Positions 31,823 through 35,265 of a stretch of DNA of 35,265 nucleotides are shown here, in pieces. The translations under genes and the position numbers were made by a program. The first letter of the stretch is position 1. Each line of letters opens with the position of its first letter. Source of the DNA: Clostridiales bacterium (GTDB lineage: Bacteria > Bacillota > Clostridia > Lachnospirales > Lachnospiraceae); NCBI GenBank assembly GCA_012519695.1, contig JAAYPT010000017.1, positions 1-35,265 on the forward strand, read 5' to 3'. The notes below the pieces were generated by a model that did not search any database, had not been told where the DNA came from, and saw nothing but the letters and a program-made list of their open reading frames with translations.

Positions 31823-33577
31823 ATGAAAAAAGAAAAGAAGAAAAATCAATCGGAAACATTAAAAAAAGTATTACGTTATATTAAACGTTATCGTTGGTAT
31901 TTAATTTTATCACTCTTTTTTGCTGTGATAACGGTAGCAGCGACCTTGTATATTCCGGTGCTTACCGGAGATGCCATCGACTATATTATTGATAAAGGGC
32001 TGGTGAATTTTTCAGCAGTTTTTGCAATTCTTATAAAAATCGGAGTTGTGATTGGTGTAACAGCATTGGCACAGTGGTTGATGAATGTATATAACAACAA
32101 GATTACTTATGAAGTGATTCAGGATATTCGACGCGAAGCCTTTGCAAAAATGGAGATTCTTCCATTAAAATTTATTGACGGACATTCCCACGGGGAACTG
32201 GTAAGTCGTGTGATTGCAGATGTAGACCAGTTTGCAGATGGACTTTTAATGGGATTTTCTCAATTATTTACCGGAGTAATTACCATTCTTGGAACGCTTC
32301 TGTTTATGCTTGCTATCAATGTAAAAATAACATTAGTAGTAGTATTGATTACCCCGGTTTCGCTGTTTGTAGCAAGTTTTATTGCAAAGCGGACATACAA
32401 GATGTTTTTATTACAGTCCAGCACCAGAGGAGAACAGACAGCACTGATTAACGAAATGATTGAAAACCAAAAAGTGGTACAGGCATTTTCAAAAGAGGCA
32501 GATGTGTTAGAAAACTTTGATGAGATTAACGGAAGGTTGGAAAAAGCATCCCTACAGGCAACCTTTTTCTCCTCCATTACCAATCCAAGTACCCGATTTG
32601 TAAACAGCCTTGTATATACGGGAGTTGGTTTGGTTGGTTCATTTTGTGCTATGAATGGAATGATAACGGTAGGACAGCTTTCCTGCTTTTTAAGTTATGC
32701 AAATCAGTATACCAAACCATTTAATGAGATTTCAGGCGTAGTTACAGAGCTTCAGAATGCCCTTGCCTGTGCAGAACGAATTTTTGCACTCATTGAAGAA
32801 GAACCGCAGATTCCGGAAAGTGCAGATGCGAAGGTACTGACAGATGTTTCCGGAAAGGTGGAGTTAAAAGATGTTTACTTCTCCTATACGAAAGACAAAA
32901 AGTTAATAGAGGACTTTAACTTAAAGGTAGAGCCGGGACAACGTGTGGCAATTGTAGGACCTACGGGATGTGGAAAAACTACCATTATCAACCTTTTAAT
33001 GCGTTTCTATGATGTAGATAGCGGAAGCATTCAGGTAGAAGGAAACGACATTCATAATGTTACGAGAAAGAGTCTTCGAGGCAGTTATGGAATGGTATTG
33101 CAGGAGACCTGGTTAAAGGCAGGAACTATACGAGAAAATCTTATTATGGGAAAACCGGATGCTACGGAAGAAGAGATGATAGAAGCAGCGAAGGCCGCAC
33201 ATGCTCACAGTTTTATCAAGCGTTTGCCGCAAGGATATGATACAGTGATTGGAGAAGATGGGGGAAGTTTATCCGCAGGACAAAAGCAGTTGTTATGCAT
33301 TGCCCGAGTAATGCTGTGTTTGCCACCGATGCTCATATTGGACGAAGCAACTTCTTCTATTGATACCAGAACCGAAATGAAGATTCAGAACGCATTTGCC
33401 AAAATGATGAAAGGGCGCACCAGTTTTATTGTAGCGCATCGTTTGTCTACGATTCAGGAAGCAGATGTGATTTTAGTAATGAAAGACGGAAAGATTATGG
33501 AGCAGGGAAATCACGAAGAACTTCTTGCAAAAAATGGATTTTATGCACAATTGTATAACAGTCAGTTTGCGGTATAA
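31823..33577 (+). CDS. ABC exporter half, catalytic-site subunit (LmrD/BmrD-like)
   Basis: Second half of the exporter, 584 residues. Membrane domain about 25-320; Walker A GPTGCGKTT (~379), altered signature LSAGQKQ (~482), Walker B MLILDEATSSID (~506) with the catalytic Glu, and a switch His in IVAHRLSTIQ. Begins with a basic N-terminus (MKKEKKKNQSETLKKVLRYI). The GAAGGGAGGA ribosome site lies in the 18-nt gap after the first gene, so the pair is one transcript. A bidirectional terminator follows, shared with dinB coming the other way. Confidence 0.93.
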   Translation: MKKEKKKNQSETLKKVLRYIKRYRWYLILSLFFAVITVAATLYIPVLTGDAIDYIIDKGLVNFSAVFAILIKIGVVIGVTALAQWLMNVYNNKITYEVIQDIRREAFAKMEILPLKFIDGHSHGELVSRVIADVDQFADGLLMGFSQLFTGVITILGTLLFMLAINVKITLVVVLITPVSLFVASFIAKRTYKMFLLQSSTRGEQTALINEMIENQKVVQAFSKEADVLENFDEINGRLEKASLQATFFSSITNPSTRFVNSLVYTGVGLVGSFCAMNGMITVGQLSCFLSYANQYTKPFNEISGVVTELQNALACAERIFALIEEEPQIPESADAKVLTDVSGKVELKDVYFSYTKDKKLIEDFNLKVEPGQRVAIVGPTGCGKTTIINLLMRFYDVDSGSIQVEGNDIHNVTRKSLRGSYGMVLQETWLKAGTIRENLIMGKPDATEEEMIEAAKAAHAHSFIKRLPQGYDTVIGEDGGSLSAGQKQLLCIARVMLCLPPMLILDEATSSIDTRTEMKIQNAFAKMMKGRTSFIVAHRLSTIQEADVILVMKDGKIMEQGNHEELLAKNGFYAQLYNSQFAV

Positions 33578-33619
33578 ACAAAGAGTTCACATTTTATAAT
33601 GTGGTATTTACTATGATAT

Positions 33620-33669
33620 AAAAAACTTCCGAGAAGGTTGTGTTAAGTCAAACTTCTCGGAAGTTTTTT
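33620..33669. terminator. Bidirectional terminator between ABC operon and dinB
   Basis: A 17-bp stem AAAAAACTTCCGAGAAG (33620-33636) pairs with CTTCTCGGAAGTTTTTT (33653-33669), loop 16 nt. A-run and T-run flank both sides, serving both strands. Confidence 0.92.
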
Positions 33670-33679
33670 GTTGGGTATT

Positions 33680-34855
33680 TTATACGCCCTTTTTTATAAT
33701 GCTATCTCCAAATCGTTTTCTTAATTCTTCGGCGGCTTTGTCAGCCTTTTGTTCCTTTTGGGTTTTCGGTAAATCAAAAAGACTCATTTGAACAGGCTCT
33801 GGGTCAGAAGTGAGTTTTGAGGTTCGTACCCCTAAGAGGCGAACGGGTTCTCCATTCCAAAGCTCATCAAACAAAAGACAGACGTAATGGTATAAAGTGG
33901 CTGCATCATCAGTGGCATTAGGAAGTTGCCGTTGGTGAGACACATTGGTAAAAGTGGCGTATTTAATTTCCGTACTAACCATTCCGGCAAGTTGTCCGTA
34001 TTTTTTAAGACGAGAGGAGACCTGATCACATAGGGCACGAAGCACTTTTTTAGCATCGGCAGAAGTCTCAGCGTCTTTAGAAAGCGTGGTGGAATTTCCC
34101 ACACCCTTTAGTTCGGCTTCTTGTGTTTGAACCGGAGAATCATCTATGCCATTGGCAAATTCCCAGACCAATCTGCCGTGACTTTTCATATGGCTTTCTA
34201 AGATGGCCACATCGGTATGTGCTAAGTCACCAATGGTAAGAATCTCCAGTTTTTCCAAAGTGGCAGCAGCGGATTTCCCTACCATAAAGAGGTCACGGAC
34301 GGGAAGCGGCCACATTTTCTTAGGAACTTCCTCCGGAAATAAAGTGTGTACACGGTCTGGTTTTTGAAAGTCGGAGGCCATTTTAGCAAGTAATTTATTA
34401 TTGGAAATACCAACATTTACAGTAAAACCAAAGGTATTACGCACGGTATCTTTAATTTTGGTGGCAGCGTCTATAGGGCTGTTATAATTCTTTATATAAT
34501 CCGTAAAATCCATATAACATTCATCAATACTTACCTGTTCAATGGCAGGGGAAAAAGTCCTTAGAAGTTCCATAAGGCGGTGACTGTACTGACTGTAAAG
34601 CTTGTGGTTAGGCGGAGCCATTACCAGCTTTGGATATTTTTGCAGTGCATGAGCAACAGGCTCTCCGGTAGTTATTTTATAGGCCTTAGCAGGGATAGAC
34701 TTGGCCAATACAATTCCATGACGGCTTGCCATATCGCCACCAATAATCGAAGGAATTTCCCGCAAATCTACGGAATCTCCATTTTTTAAGTTTTCCACTG
34801 CTGTCCAAGAAAGGTAAGCAGAATTCACGTCAATATGAAAAATAAGCCGTTCCAT
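33680..34855 (-). CDS. dinB: Y-family DNA polymerase (DinB/Pol IV-like)
   Basis: Error-prone translesion polymerase. The palm begins with FHIDVNSAYLSWTAVE and has the second catalytic pair SIDECYMDFTDY; a helix-hairpin-helix region (FMVGKSAAATLEKLEILTIG) and little-finger domain follow. The first motif reads D-V-N-S-A-Y rather than the Pol IV D-M-D-C-F-F, an UmuC-like variant common in clostridial proteins, with Tyr at the sugar steric-gate position. I start it at the ATG at 34855 after AGGAGG (6-nt spacer); the longer frame to 34990 has no ribosome site and crosses the promoter. The last ~20 residues are a Lys-rich tail without a clear beta-clamp peptide, but QMSLFDLP at ~367 is a plausible clamp-binding motif. 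Confidence 0.92.
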   Translation of the reverse strand: MERLIFHIDVNSAYLSWTAVENLKNGDSVDLREIPSIIGGDMASRHGIVLAKSIPAKAYKITTGEPVAHALQKYPKLVMAPPNHKLYSQYSHRLMELLRTFSPAIEQVSIDECYMDFTDYIKNYNSPIDAATKIKDTVRNTFGFTVNVGISNNKLLAKMASDFQKPDRVHTLFPEEVPKKMWPLPVRDLFMVGKSAAATLEKLEILTIGDLAHTDVAILESHMKSHGRLVWEFANGIDDSPVQTQEAELKGVGNSTTLSKDAETSADAKKVLRALCDQVSSRLKKYGQLAGMVSTEIKYATFTNVSHQRQLPNATDDAATLYHYVCLLFDELWNGEPVRLLGVRTSKLTSDPEPVQMSLFDLPKTQKEQKADKAAEELRKRFGDSIIKKGV

Positions 34856-34901
34856 GGGAGACCTCCTGTTCCTACACAAACATTTGTACTGTATTTGAAA
34901 A

Positions 34902-34929
34902 ATTATACCACACATTTGTTCGATTGTAA
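34902..34929 (-). promoter_or_regulatory. dinB promoter with LexA-like site in the spacer
   Basis: Minus strand: -35 TTACAA (34929-34924), 16-nt spacer, -10 TATAAT (34907-34902). The spacer contains CGAACAAATGTGTG (34922-34909), which matches the first half of the Gram-positive LexA box CGAACNNNNGTTYG but not the last bases. A second short palindrome ACAAA-CA-TTTGT is at 34876-34887, downstream of the -10. Confidence 0.6.
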
Positions 34930-35036
34930 AATCGAAGAAAACAAAAACATTGACTTTAATGAAGTAGTACGATAAAATAAAGAAAAACAAATTTTGGGTG
35001 AGTATAAATAATTAAGTAAGAGGAAATTTCAAATAT

Positions 35037-35050
35037 CTGCCGGTCGGCAG
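35037..35050. repeat. Short palindrome in the gap before the last frame
   Basis: CTGCCG-GT-CGGCAG, GC-rich and out of keeping with the surrounding AT-rich DNA. It is encoded in a short plus frame (FQISAGRQSADSVEESKERY, stop near 35094) that has no start codon. Could be an att-like or protein-binding site, or chance. Confidence 0.4.
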
Positions 35051-35148
35051 AGTGCTGATTCAGTAGAAGAATCCAAGGAAAGATACATTTGAATATAGTT
35101 ACAATTTGCATGAAATTGTGAAGAAAGAAGGAAGGAGCAAAAAATCAG

Positions 35149-35265
35149 GTGACGATTTGCCAGTTACAGAATAAAATAAAAAGTTTGAAAAGAAAGATTA
35201 CAGAACACGAAAGTGAAATGGCATCTTGCAGATATCAAATAGAATTACATGAGTGTGTGCTGGAA
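35149..35265 (+). CDS. Start of an unidentified coiled-coil gene (cut by window end)
   Basis: A frame opened by GTG at 35149, 11 nt after AAGGAG, and open to the right edge: VTICQLQNKIKSLKRKITEH then ESEMASCRYQIELHECVLE, 39 residues. Heptad-like Leu/Ile/Glu spacing suggests a coiled coil, with three Cys. The start is uncertain because the Shine-Dalgarno spacing is long and another frame (KKEGRSKKSGDDLPVTE) overlaps it. No family recognised; the true extent lies outside. Confidence 0.4.
   Translation, partial: MTICQLQNKIKSLKRKITEHESEMASCRYQIELHECVLE

Overview
The window looks like chromosome from a low-GC Gram-positive clostridium, most likely a Lachnospiraceae-type gut bacterium. The evidence is AT-rich DNA, strong AGGAGG-type ribosome sites, sigma-A promoters with 17-18 bp spacers, T-tailed hairpin terminators, lipoproteins with Gram-positive lipoboxes, a glgC-glgD pair, spoVG, DnaD/DnaI-type primosome genes and a long-form PRPP synthase. 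No tRNA, rRNA, CRISPR array, intact insertion sequence or prophage was seen. Organism and functions are inferred from remembered family features; no search was run.

Layout. 1-2030: 3' end of a BceB-type ABC permease gene, a 14-bp tandem repeat and a bidirectional terminator. 2043-7111 (minus): prs, a DnaI-type helicase loader, a DnaD-domain protein and murC, with four perfect DnaA boxes in the gap between murC and dnaD. 7200-10150 (plus): glgC, glgD, spoVG and a terminator. 10203-11860: an AraC-family regulator divergent from a fused relic of a GH113-like mannanase and a mannose-6-phosphate isomerase. 11890-18812: uppP, pth, mfd, a PrsA-like foldase lipoprotein and ogt. 18830-19630: decayed flavin reductase and hexapeptide acetyltransferase. 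19670-22013: MATE exporter convergent with an RluA-type pseudouridine synthase. 22040-24129: apbE, a NusG-II membrane protein and a Gx transporter, a flavin/redox operon. 24129-25954: Na/Pi cotransporter with a Pho-box-like repeat and a hairpin leader. 26037-29915: LprI-like lipoprotein, relic of an Rpn-type nuclease, TRIC-type channel, a small coiled-coil gene, a repeat protein whose HTH domain is mostly missing, and a zinc-ribbon membrane protein. 29995-33577: a heterodimeric ABC exporter. 33680-34929: a Y-family polymerase with a possible SOS operator. The window ends inside a small coiled-coil frame.

Working together. Most genes are housekeeping: replication restart and loading (dnaD, dnaI), wall synthesis (murC, uppP), glycogen (glgCD), translation and repair (pth, mfd, ogt, dinB). 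Between them lie several accessory genes that appear to have decayed by internal deletion, with both ends still recognisable. The most notable signals are the DnaA-box pairs in front of the primosome operon, the DNA-binding-domain loss in a 28-residue-repeat protein, the apbE/NusG-II/Gx redox operon and the leader of the phosphate transporter. I found no clearly new multi-gene defence or mobile system.
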